Source of the DNA: Ruminococcus sp.
GTDB taxonomy: Bacteria > Bacillota > Clostridia > Oscillospirales > Acutalibacteraceae
DNA: 10,777 bases
NCBI GenBank assembly: GCA_022510985.1
Contig: JAFLSL010000018.1
Location: 1-10,777 of the forward strand
Direction of reading: 5' to 3'
Shown one piece after another: positions 1 to 6,112 of the stretch. Under the pieces are notes generated by a model. That model was not told the DNA's origin. It made no database searches and saw only the letters and a list, made by a program, of their open reading frames with translations. Position 1 is the first letter of the stretch. Each line of letters opens with the position of its first letter. Position numbers and translations under genes: made by a program.

Positions 1-422
1 CCACCCGTACAATTCCACAGGGAATGACAGCTCTTCTGAGCTATGACCCCGAGCTTTCGCCCGAGAGCAACAAGGATATGATGACCGATGCCGCTAAGCA
101 CGTTGCAACAGGTCAGGTAACTTTTGCCGCAAGAAACAGCGAGTTCGGACATCAGAAAATTAAAGAGGGCGAGATTATCGCTCTCGAAAACGGCAAGCTT
201 ACAATAACTGAGAAAACTCCTGCGAAGGCCGCTGTAAAGCTCGCTAAGAATATGATTAAACACGATACATCCTTTGTAACCCTTATTTACGGCAGCGACA
301 TTACCGAAAAGGAAGCACAGGAAGCGTACGAGGCTATAAATGATAAGTTCGGAAGTAAGGTTGATGTTTCGCTGATAAACGGCGGACAACCAATTTACTA
401 CTTCATTTTAAGCGTAGAATAA
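1..422 (+). CDS. fakA: Fatty acid kinase subunit FakA / DAK2-domain protein YloV, C-terminal fragment
   Basis: This is the 3' part of a gene that begins before the window. The reading frame is open from position 3, which gives 139 residues before the TAA at 420-422. The fragment starts with TIPQGMTALLSYDPE, the characteristic junction of the C-terminal domain of FakA/YloV proteins, and ends with GGQPIYYFILSVE, typical of that family's C-terminus. In the family, the N-terminal DAK2 domain (not in this window) binds ATP and phosphorylates fatty acids presented by FakB (DegV-type) carriers; the C-terminal domain present here has a DegV-like fold. An ATG at 24 is internal, not the start, because family conservation extends upstream of it. 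The recG gene directly downstream matches the yloV-recG neighbourhood common in Firmicutes. Identification is firm at family level. The kinase active site cannot be examined here. Confidence 0.88.
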   Translation, partial: TRTIPQGMTALLSYDPELSPESNKDMMTDAAKHVATGQVTFAARNSEFGHQKIKEGEIIALENGKLTITEKTPAKAAVKLAKNMIKHDTSFVTLIYGSDITEKEAQEAYEAINDKFGSKVDVSLINGGQPIYYFILSVE

Positions 423-428
423 AACAGA

Positions 429-454
429 AAAGACGGCGAAAGCCGTCTTTTTTT
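429..454 (+). terminator. Intrinsic terminator after fakA
   Basis: A perfect 9-bp stem (AAAGACGGC at 429-437 with GCCGTCTTT at 442-450) closes on a GAAA tetraloop of the stable GNRA class and runs into an uninterrupted T tract to 454. It starts 7 bases after the fakA stop. Only 15 bases separate its end from the recG start codon, so recG must depend on read-through or on a promoter I cannot see. The same stem arms recur at 9202-9226. Confidence 0.9.
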
Positions 455-469
455 GAACGGAAGAGTAAT

Positions 470-2509
470 ATGTCACTATATGCTATGAAAATTGAAAAGC
501 TTTCCGGAATCGGAAAAAAGCGTGCTGAACTTTTTAATAAGCTCGGCGTATTTTCCGTTGGCGAGCTTTTGAATTTTTATCCGAGGACCTATGAGGATTG
601 GTCGGATATTACAGATATAGCCGATGTTGAAAACGGCAAGACAGTATGTATAAGAGCAACTGTCCACAGTGCTTTTCAGACGGGTTATACAAAAACAGGA
701 AAGTATATTGCAAAAACCATTGTTGTCGATGAGAGCGGAGCTTGCGAGCTTATATTTTTTAATAACCGCTATATCGACCGGATGCTTGCAAATGGTGCTA
801 CATATCGTTTTTTCGGAAAAGCGTCTAACGTTTTCGGAAATGTCAGTATGATTGCTCCGACCTTTTCGCCCGACAACGCCTCTTCCGAGGTTCGACCGAT
901 TTATAATCTTACCTCCGGACTTAACAATAATATAGTTGTAAAAGCCGTTAAAGACGCGATAAAATTACTTCCCGAGAAAATCAATGACCCTTTACCCGGA
1001 AATCTCAGAACACGTTTTCAATTATGCGATTTAAAGTACGCAATTAAAAATATCCATTTTCCCGAAAGCCTGCAGGCACTCGAAATGGCTAGAAAACGCC
1101 TTGTAATTGAGGAGCTTTTAGTCCTTAACTTGGGGCTTAGAGGGCTTAAAAACCGCAAGCGTTCTGAAAATAAGAATATTATCAACATCGATTATTCGTC
1201 CGAGTTTGAGAGTTTTTTGTCCTTTGAAATGACAAATGCCCAAAAACGTGCTATCTCAGAATGTATATCCGATTTAAAAAATCCCGATTCCTCGCTTAAC
1301 CGACTTGTCCAGGGTGATGTAGGCTCGGGCAAAACCGTTGTTGCAGGTTCAGTCTGCTATACGATGATAAAAAACGGAAAACAAGCCGCTTTTATGGCTC
1401 CGACAGAAATCTTGGCTGAACAACACTATAATTCCTTTAAAGAAATATTTAAAGATGCTGATATAAAAGTTGCTTTATTAACAGGCTCTCTGAGACAGTC
1501 CGAGAAGAATAAAATTCGAGAACAGCTCGCACTCGGAGAAGTCGACTTAATTATCGGCACGCACGCACTGATTACCGATGATACCGAGTTTAAAAATTTG
1601 GCATTGGTTGTAACCGATGAACAGCATCGTTTCGGAGTTGCCCAGCGTGCTAAGCTTCTTTCAAAAGGTAAAAATCCGCATCTTCTCGTTATGAGTGCAA
1701 CGCCGATTCCGAGAACTTTGGGATTGATTATTTTCGGCGATCTCGACATTTCTATAATTGACGAGTTGCCCCCGGGACGTCAGGAAATCGAAACTCTAAT
1801 GATAACTTCTGATAAGCGTGACCGGGCTTTAGGATTTATAAAAAAAGAAATCTCAAGAGGTCGTCAGGCGTATATCGTCTGTCCGCTTGTTGAAGAAGGC
1901 GAGAATGATTTAGCGTCCGCCGAAGAATATGCGGCTGAGCTTATGCTTAACTATTTCAGCGATATCCCGGTGGGGATTTTGCACGGAAAAATGAAATCCA
2001 CCGATAAAGAAGCGGTTATGCGTGATTTTTCTGAAAATAAACTAAAGCTTTTAGTCGCAACCACCGTTATCGAGGTGGGAATTGATGTTCCGAATGCGAC
2101 GATAATGATGATAGAAAACGCCGAACGCTTTGGGCTTTCTCAGCTCCATCAGCTTCGCGGACGAGTAGGACGAGGTGATGAAAAAAGCTGGTGCATACTT
2201 GTCTCTGACAGCGAAACCGAAATGTCTAAAGAACGTCTGAAAACAATTTGCACAACCCGCGACGGCTTTAAAATTGCTGATGCCGACCTTAAATTACGCG
2301 GACCGGGAGATTTCTTCGGTTCACGTCAGCACGGACTTCCCGAGCTTTCCATAAGCAATCTTGCCGATACCAAAAATCTTAAGCTGTCTCAAAAAATTGC
2401 CGACTATGTCATTCTTGATTCAAACAATCTTCGCAATGAGCGGTATCGTGCCTTGAAAAGCGAGATAAATCGTTTGTTTAAGACAGCAGGCGAGGACTCT
2501 CTCAACTAA
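470..2509 (+). CDS. recG: ATP-dependent DNA helicase RecG
   Basis: RecG is a superfamily 2 double-stranded DNA translocase that remodels stalled replication forks and branch-migrates Holliday junctions. The 679-residue protein has the normal family length. Residues 1-50 contain a helix-hairpin-helix-like stretch (LSGIGKKRAELF). The OB-fold wedge that splits the fork follows at about 60-150. Helicase motif I (Walker A) is GDVGSGKT at 282-289, motif II is the family-diagnostic DEQHRFG starting at D383, motif III is SATPIPRT from 409, and motif VI is QLRGRVGRG at 561-569. The C-terminal part includes RGPGDFFGSRQHG. The ATG at 470 has a GGAAG Shine-Dalgarno about 6 bases upstream; an in-frame ATG at 485 is a possible alternative start. 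No promoter is visible between the upstream terminator and the start. No frameshift or missing motif was found. Confidence 0.97.
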   Translation: MSLYAMKIEKLSGIGKKRAELFNKLGVFSVGELLNFYPRTYEDWSDITDIADVENGKTVCIRATVHSAFQTGYTKTGKYIAKTIVVDESGACELIFFNNRYIDRMLANGATYRFFGKASNVFGNVSMIAPTFSPDNASSEVRPIYNLTSGLNNNIVVKAVKDAIKLLPEKINDPLPGNLRTRFQLCDLKYAIKNIHFPESLQALEMARKRLVIEELLVLNLGLRGLKNRKRSENKNIINIDYSSEFESFLSFEMTNAQKRAISECISDLKNPDSSLNRLVQGDVGSGKTVVAGSVCYTMIKNGKQAAFMAPTEILAEQHYNSFKEIFKDADIKVALLTGSLRQSEKNKIREQLALGEVDLIIGTHALITDDTEFKNLALVVTDEQHRFGVAQRAKLLSKGKNPHLLVMSATPIPRTLGLIIFGDLDISIIDELPPGRQEIETLMITSDKRDRALGFIKKEISRGRQAYIVCPLVEEGENDLASAEEYAAELMLNYFSDIPVGILHGKMKSTDKEAVMRDFSENKLKLLVATTVIEVGIDVPNATIMMIENAERFGLSQLHQLRGRVGRGDEKSWCILVSDSETEMSKERLKTICTTRDGFKIADADLKLRGPGDFFGSRQHGLPELSISNLADTKNLKLSQKIADYVILDSNNLRNERYRALKSEINRLFKTAGEDSLN

Positions 2510-2533
2510 ATTAGTGTGAAAAATCACACTAAT
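2510..2533. repeat. Perfect inverted repeat abutting the dacF promoter
   Basis: ATTAGTGTGA (2510-2519) and TCACACTAAT (2524-2533) are exact reverse complements separated by AAAA. The element begins one base after the recG stop and ends one base before the -35 hexamer at 2535. No T tract follows in either direction, so it is a poor intrinsic terminator. Its core, TGTGA-N4-TCACA, has the half-sites of a CRP/FNR-family operator but with a 4-base rather than the usual 6-base gap. It could be an operator for the downstream gene or an RNA hairpin protecting the recG 3' end. Confidence 0.7.
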
Positions 2534-2534
2534 A

Positions 2535-2563
2535 TTGAAAAATCAGTTTCTATATAGTATAAT
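2535..2563 (+). promoter_or_regulatory. Sigma-A-type promoter of dacF
   Basis: TTGAAA (2535-2540) and a perfect TATAAT (2558-2563) are separated by 17 bases. Transcription would start near 2570, about 23 bases before the ATG at 2593. The inverted repeat at 2510-2533 lies immediately upstream of the -35 box, centred roughly 48 bases before the predicted start, where an activator or repressor could act. Confidence 0.85.
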
Positions 2564-2592
2564 GTCTTATAATATGAATGGGAGGTATTCTT

Positions 2593-3951
2593 ATGAAAAA
2601 GAAGATTTCAATATTGCTTTCTACATTACTTGTGCTGTGCACATTCTTTTCTATAACCTTCATTCCCGCGAATGCCATAAGCTATAAAAGCGGTGTTAAA
2701 CTGAAGTCAAACTCAGCCTTACTTATAAACCTTGATACAGGACAGACAGTTTTTGAGAAGAAAGCAGACAAAAAGCGTTATCCCGCATCTACTACAAAAA
2801 TTATGACATATATTGTTGTTGCGGAGCATGTTGACAATTTCAAGAAAACTATGGTTGAAATTAAGCAGGATGTACTCGATGTTTTATACGGAACAGGCAG
2901 TTCTGTTGCGAATATTTCCGCACACGTCGGAGAAAAAATGACTGTCCTTGACCTTCTTTATTCAATGATGGTACCCTCAGGTAACGATGCCGCTGTTGTG
3001 CTTGCTGATTATGTAGGCGGCGGAAGTATCGACAAATTCGTTTCTATGATGAACGAAAAGGCTAAGGAACTTGGATGTAAAAACACACATTTCAAGAACC
3101 CCGACGGACTGCACGATGATGACCACTATACAACCGCAACAGACCTTGCAATTATGACGCAGTACGCACTCACCTTGCCTGAGTTTTCAAAAATTACAAA
3201 CACTACCACATATTACGTAGAAGGTGACGACTTTCCTCTCGTAACAACAAACTATCTTATAGACGCTAATCGAGGCGGCTCGTATTACTATCAGTATGCT
3301 CAGGGAGTAAAGACGGGTACAACCGATGAAGCGGGACATTGCCTGGTTACAATCGGAAGTGCCGATGGATATTCATATCTCGGTGTATTTCTCGATTCCC
3401 CCTACGACCCCGACCCTTATAAGGACGAATACGGTACAATGATTGACGCAAAGGAGCTTTTCCGTTGGTCGCTCACGAGCCTTGAGCTTAATCAGGTCGC
3501 ATCCTCAGAAACTCCGATTTGTGAGGAAAAAATCAACCTCGCGTGGGGAAAAAACAGCGTCCAGCTTGTACCTGAAAAGAATATAAATGCTATAGTTCCA
3601 AAGACCTTCGAGGATTCCGACATAAAGATTGAGATGGATATTCCCGATAGTGTCGATGCCCCGATTAAAGAGGGCGAGGTTATCGGAAAAGCCACAGTTT
3701 ACTATGACGGCTCAAAGGTAAAGGAGAAAACTAAGCTTGCCGAAGTAAATTTAGTTTCAAGCGAAACGGTAGAACGCAGCGGAATTCTTTATGTGTTATC
3801 CGTAATCCAAAGCATAATTGTTTCAAAATGGTTCATCGTAGTTATCGCCGCAATTGTAGTTTTACTTATTATTTATATAATCATAAGTTCAATAATAAAG
3901 CGTCGTAACCGCAGAAACAGAAGACACGTCAGACGCTACCGCAATTTCTAA
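2593..3951 (+). CDS. dacF: D-alanyl-D-alanine carboxypeptidase (S11 family, DacF/PBP5-like)
   Basis: This low-molecular-mass penicillin-binding protein removes the terminal D-Ala from peptidoglycan pentapeptides outside the membrane. The 452-residue protein has a signal peptide (MKKK, hydrophobic core, ANA at 26-28). All three active-site motifs are intact: S66-T-T-K69 (nucleophile Ser and general-base Lys), S129-G-N131 and K240-T-G242. The C-terminal domain follows, and a hydrophobic span at about 413-435 anchors the protein. The last 17 residues are extremely basic (9 Arg). The ATG at 2593 is chosen because GGGAGG at 2580-2585 sits 7 bases upstream; an ATG at 2578 overlaps that Shine-Dalgarno and lies too close to the transcription start. 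It is monocistronic, with its own promoter and terminator. The symbol reflects family membership; dacA- or dacB-type roles cannot be excluded. Confidence 0.93.
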   Translation: MKKKISILLSTLLVLCTFFSITFIPANAISYKSGVKLKSNSALLINLDTGQTVFEKKADKKRYPASTTKIMTYIVVAEHVDNFKKTMVEIKQDVLDVLYGTGSSVANISAHVGEKMTVLDLLYSMMVPSGNDAAVVLADYVGGGSIDKFVSMMNEKAKELGCKNTHFKNPDGLHDDDHYTTATDLAIMTQYALTLPEFSKITNTTTYYVEGDDFPLVTTNYLIDANRGGSYYYQYAQGVKTGTTDEAGHCLVTIGSADGYSYLGVFLDSPYDPDPYKDEYGTMIDAKELFRWSLTSLELNQVASSETPICEEKINLAWGKNSVQLVPEKNINAIVPKTFEDSDIKIEMDIPDSVDAPIKEGEVIGKATVYYDGSKVKEKTKLAEVNLVSSETVERSGILYVLSVIQSIIVSKWFIVVIAAIVVLLIIYIIISSIIKRRNRRNRRHVRRYRNF

Positions 3952-3965
3952 AATTTTTCAAAAAA

Positions 3966-3996
3966 CAGGTCGGGTATTACCCGACCTGAAGTTTTT
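3966..3996. terminator. Bidirectional terminator between convergent genes
   Basis: A perfect 10-bp stem, CAGGTCGGGT (3966-3975) with ACCCGACCTG (3979-3988), closes on a 3-base loop. On the plus strand it is followed by GAAGTTTTT. On the minus strand it is followed by six T residues (complement of 3960-3965). It therefore suits both dacF and the convergent gene ending at 3995. The T tract is better placed for the minus-strand transcript. Confidence 0.85.
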
Positions 3997-4576
3997 AATC
4001 GCTATCTATAAAGTGAGCCAAAGCTTCTTTATAATTTGCACCGCTCTTGCAGATTTTATCAAGACTGTTAATGCTAACTCCTACGCTTTCTTCACTTTTT
4101 ATATAATCCTTATTCATACAATCCCAAGGACACGCCGCATCCTTAAGATACGGATATTTTTTGTTTTTTTCGGTATAACCCTTGGAAACCGTAAAATAGG
4201 GGATATATACCTCTTTATCTTTGTATGTAATACATTTTCCCGACATATTTTTAACTGTATTTTCTATTTTAGAATAATATTCTTCTCCGTTTTTAAATTT
4301 TTTAATAAATTCCTCTTTGCCGATAATCTCTTTTGTATTGATTTTATTTACTTTATAATTCGTATTTAGAATTAAGACTAATCCTTTAAGCGTTTCATTA
4401 TCGTAATCACGTCTGAAATTGTTTGCAAGAACTCCTAAGGCGGCTTCGTCCATTGTCAAATTTTTTTTACTTAAAAGTGATTTGGTATCTTTTTTTATTT
4501 TATTTCCCGAATGAATAATCGGTACAGATGCCATTATGGCAAGTATCAACAAAAGTCCTATAATTTTTCGTCTCAT
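3995..4576 (-). CDS. Divergent SpoIID/LytB-domain protein, probably catalytically inactive
   Basis: The 193-residue protein starts with an N-terminal signal anchor (MRRK followed by a hydrophobic stretch to about residue 21) and is predicted to act outside the membrane. Two segments resemble the SpoIID/LytB peptidoglycan lytic transglycosylase domain. Residues 48-74 (GVLANNF...ETLKG...TNY) align without gaps to the family's GVVAAEMP...EALKAQAVAARTY core. Residues 129-158 (TVSKGYTE, PYLKDAACPWD) match the SSGGYTE and PYLRSVxSPWD region. In the first alignment the catalytic Glu of SpoIID is replaced by N53, and the Pro, Gln and ARTY residues are lost. The protein also ends where family members usually continue with another 80 or more residues. 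Base composition is strikingly AT-rich (about 22% GC over 4201-4380). The start codon has only a weak GTGAG upstream. SpoIID cooperates with SpoIIP in forespore engulfment; this paralogue's role is unknown. Family assignment rests on motif reading only. Confidence 0.6.
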   Translation of the reverse strand: MRRKIIGLLLILAIMASVPIIHSGNKIKKDTKSLLSKKNLTMDEAALGVLANNFRRDYDNETLKGLVLILNTNYKVNKINTKEIIGKEEFIKKFKNGEEYYSKIENTVKNMSGKCITYKDKEVYIPYFTVSKGYTEKNKKYPYLKDAACPWDCMNKDYIKSEESVGVSINSLDKICKSGANYKEALAHFIDSD

Positions 4577-4614
4577 ATTCTCACTCGTATTCTTTTATTT
4601 TTGTTTTTTATTTC

Positions 4615-4643
4615 TTGACATCACTAACACTTTGTCTTAAAAT
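4615..4643 (+). promoter_or_regulatory. Sigma-A-type promoter of the orphan membrane protein gene
   Basis: A consensus TTGACA (4615-4620) is followed after exactly 17 bases by TAAAAT (4638-4643). Transcription would begin near 4650, about 35 bases upstream of the ATG at 4685. It lies in the short divergent intergenic region shared with the minus-strand gene starting at 4576. No equally clear promoter is visible for that gene. Confidence 0.8.
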
Positions 4644-4684
4644 ATATTATGTTCATTTAGATTAATATATGAAAGGAACCTATT

Positions 4685-5794
4685 ATGAAATCTAAATTGT
4701 GTTGGATATCTTTTATTCCTTTTGCTATCTTAGCTGTTGTAATAGAAGTTCTTCAAAATAATTCAATATTATTTTCAAAAGACAGCAACCTCGCACCATA
4801 TCTGGTAGTCGGTGCCGTGCTTGTAATTCTTCTTATAAATATTATTTTCGTAGCAATCGATAAAAAATCATCCCCCGTGTATCTGCTTTCGATGAATATT
4901 CCCGCTGCGGCTTTTGCAACTTTAGCGGCTGCACTGGTAGCCTCAAAATCAGCTCTTATTATGATTCTTGATCTCCAAAACCATACTTATACATTGTTTA
5001 CCTTAGCACTGTCGGTTTTCGGAATACTCACTTCAATTTGCCTGGTAATAATCGCACTGGCACATATTCAGGGAAGAAATTTTTTTCCGAGAATGGGTGT
5101 GCTTTTCCTTTCAATGCCTGTATGGGCCGGATTAATGCTTATTTCCGAGTTTCTCTCTAACCGTACGGTTTCGGTTTCTTCGGTAAATCCCATAAACCTT
5201 TTCTGCTACGCTTTCACAATGATTTTTCTGTTTAAGCTTGCTATGTTGATTGCGACGGTAGACGGAAAAAATCCGGTAAAGTCTATGTATCTTTATGGAC
5301 TTCCTCTTGCAGGACTGGGACTTGCAGTGGGCGTTAATACGATTTTTTCAATTATATACGATGGGTTTGACTATTCAGAAAATATAATATCCTTTGCATT
5401 CTTTGCGTTTGCTTTGTATGTAATTTCCTTTAATATTGAACTTTCAAAAAATTCATACTCCAACGAGGAACAGCTTCTCGAGTATGATTTAGATGATTTT
5501 GATAACAATCAGTCCATAACTGCTATTCAGGACAATTTTGTTGTTATGTCCGAAAGACAAACCGACGATTATGACTACGACTATTCAAGTGTAGCCGGTG
5601 CGGATGATGATTTTGTTGTAGCTCCCGATATCAAGGAAGACGATGTAATTTATATCGAAAAAAATAAGGCTGAAAGTTTTGAGGAAGGCGTAGTCGGTAG
5701 GAAATCGAAATCAGAAAAATTAGAAATCGAGGACAGCGAAGAACAGTCCGAGATGAATAAAATCGATAAGATTATTGAAGATATTGACAACTAA
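4685..5794 (+). CDS. Orphan 8-TM membrane protein with acidic, Tyr-rich cytoplasmic tail
   Basis: I do not recognise this 369-residue protein. It shows about eight hydrophobic segments: roughly 5-25, 38-58, 66-94, 102-127, 137-155, 169-191, 203-225 and 233-252. After these comes a hydrophilic tail of about 115 residues that should lie in the cytoplasm if the N-terminus does. The tail is very acidic, contains the run DDYDYDY near 294-300, two DxFVV motifs (283-287 and 308-312) and an Asp/Glu/Lys-rich end. There are no obvious catalytic residues and no conserved charged residues inside the membrane segments that would suggest a transporter. The start codon is well supported by AAAGGA at 4672-4677. 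The gene has its own promoter, and no terminator hairpin is evident before the next promoter at 5811. Codon use and GC fit the neighbouring genes. It is probably a lineage-specific membrane protein; its function is unknown. Confidence 0.75.
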   Translation: MKSKLCWISFIPFAILAVVIEVLQNNSILFSKDSNLAPYLVVGAVLVILLINIIFVAIDKKSSPVYLLSMNIPAAAFATLAAALVASKSALIMILDLQNHTYTLFTLALSVFGILTSICLVIIALAHIQGRNFFPRMGVLFLSMPVWAGLMLISEFLSNRTVSVSSVNPINLFCYAFTMIFLFKLAMLIATVDGKNPVKSMYLYGLPLAGLGLAVGVNTIFSIIYDGFDYSENIISFAFFAFALYVISFNIELSKNSYSNEEQLLEYDLDDFDNNQSITAIQDNFVVMSERQTDDYDYDYSSVAGADDDFVVAPDIKEDDVIYIEKNKAESFEEGVVGRKSKSEKLEIEDSEEQSEMNKIDKIIEDIDN

Positions 5795-5810
5795 TGTAAA
5801 TTTTTGTTTG

Positions 5811-5839
5811 TTGACTTTTTAGATTTTCAGTGATACTAT
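5811..5839 (+). promoter_or_regulatory. Promoter of the thrS T-box transcript
   Basis: TTGACT (5811-5816) and TACTAT (5834-5839) are 17 bases apart. A TG at 5831-5832 forms an extended -10 element. The expected start site near 5846 produces a leader of about 267 bases, which contains the T-box. Confidence 0.8.
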
Positions 5840-5845
5840 ATATTC

Positions 5846-6081
5846 ATATAATCTAAAACTTGGATAAGGACACGATATTTTGAATTGTTTTTTCAGAGAG
5901 CGTGCATTTGGTGAGAGTACGTAAAGCATTCAATCTATTACCACCTTTGAGTTCCGTGCAGGAAATGGTACGGCGGATAGTCCCGTTAAAGGCAATGAGG
6001 GTTTTAACCGAAGTTGGGTGGAACCGCGATACGTAAATTCTGTCGCCCCAATATTCTTTTACGGAATATTGGGGCGTTTTT
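5846..6081 (+). promoter_or_regulatory. T-box riboswitch (threonine) in the thrS leader
   Basis: This untranslated leader senses uncharged threonine tRNA and switches between antitermination and termination. Visible T-box landmarks in order are AGAGAG (5895-5900), GGTGAGA (5910-5916), the specifier region TTACCACCTTTGAG around 5938-5951, and the conserved T-box AAGTTGGGTGGAACCGCG at 6011-6028. A terminator follows. The specifier region holds two tandem ACC triplets (5940-5942 and 5943-5945), both Thr codons, so the amino acid assignment agrees with the downstream thrS whichever register is used. The TGGA in the T-box would pair with a tRNA 3' end of UCCA. The leader fills the 5795-6112 gap between genes; I see no protein-coding gene there. 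Confidence 0.95.
6044..6081 (+). terminator. T-box-controlled intrinsic terminator before thrS
   Basis: CGCCCCAATATTC (6044-6056) pairs perfectly over 13 bp with GAATATTGGGGCG (6064-6076) across a 7-base loop and ends in TTTTT. It is the terminator half of the T-box switch. It should form when threonine tRNA is charged and be displaced by the antiterminator built on 6011-6028 when it is not. Confidence 0.92.
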
Positions 6082-6112
6082 CTATTAATAAAATGAAAAG
6101 GAGTAGTTGACA

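Noticed and set aside
454..482. Possible promoter TTGAAC/TATATG at the recG start
   Set aside because: The -10 match is poor and transcription would begin after the recG start codon, so it cannot serve recG.
2578..2592. Upstream ATG for dacF at 2578
   Set aside because: It overlaps the GGGAGG Shine-Dalgarno used by the ATG at 2593 and would add MGGIL before a standard signal peptide, with almost no leader.
4643..4671. CATANNNTA matches on the minus strand resembling a sigma-K -10 element for the SpoIID-like gene
   Set aside because: Two such matches occur in a very AT-rich region. One overlaps the opposite promoter, and no convincing -35 accompanies either, so chance is sufficient.
6093..6110. 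Five-codon mini-ORF (ATG at 6093, stop at 6108-6110) overlapping the thrS ribosome binding site
   Set aside because: It has no Shine-Dalgarno of its own and is short enough to occur by chance. The T-box already explains regulation.
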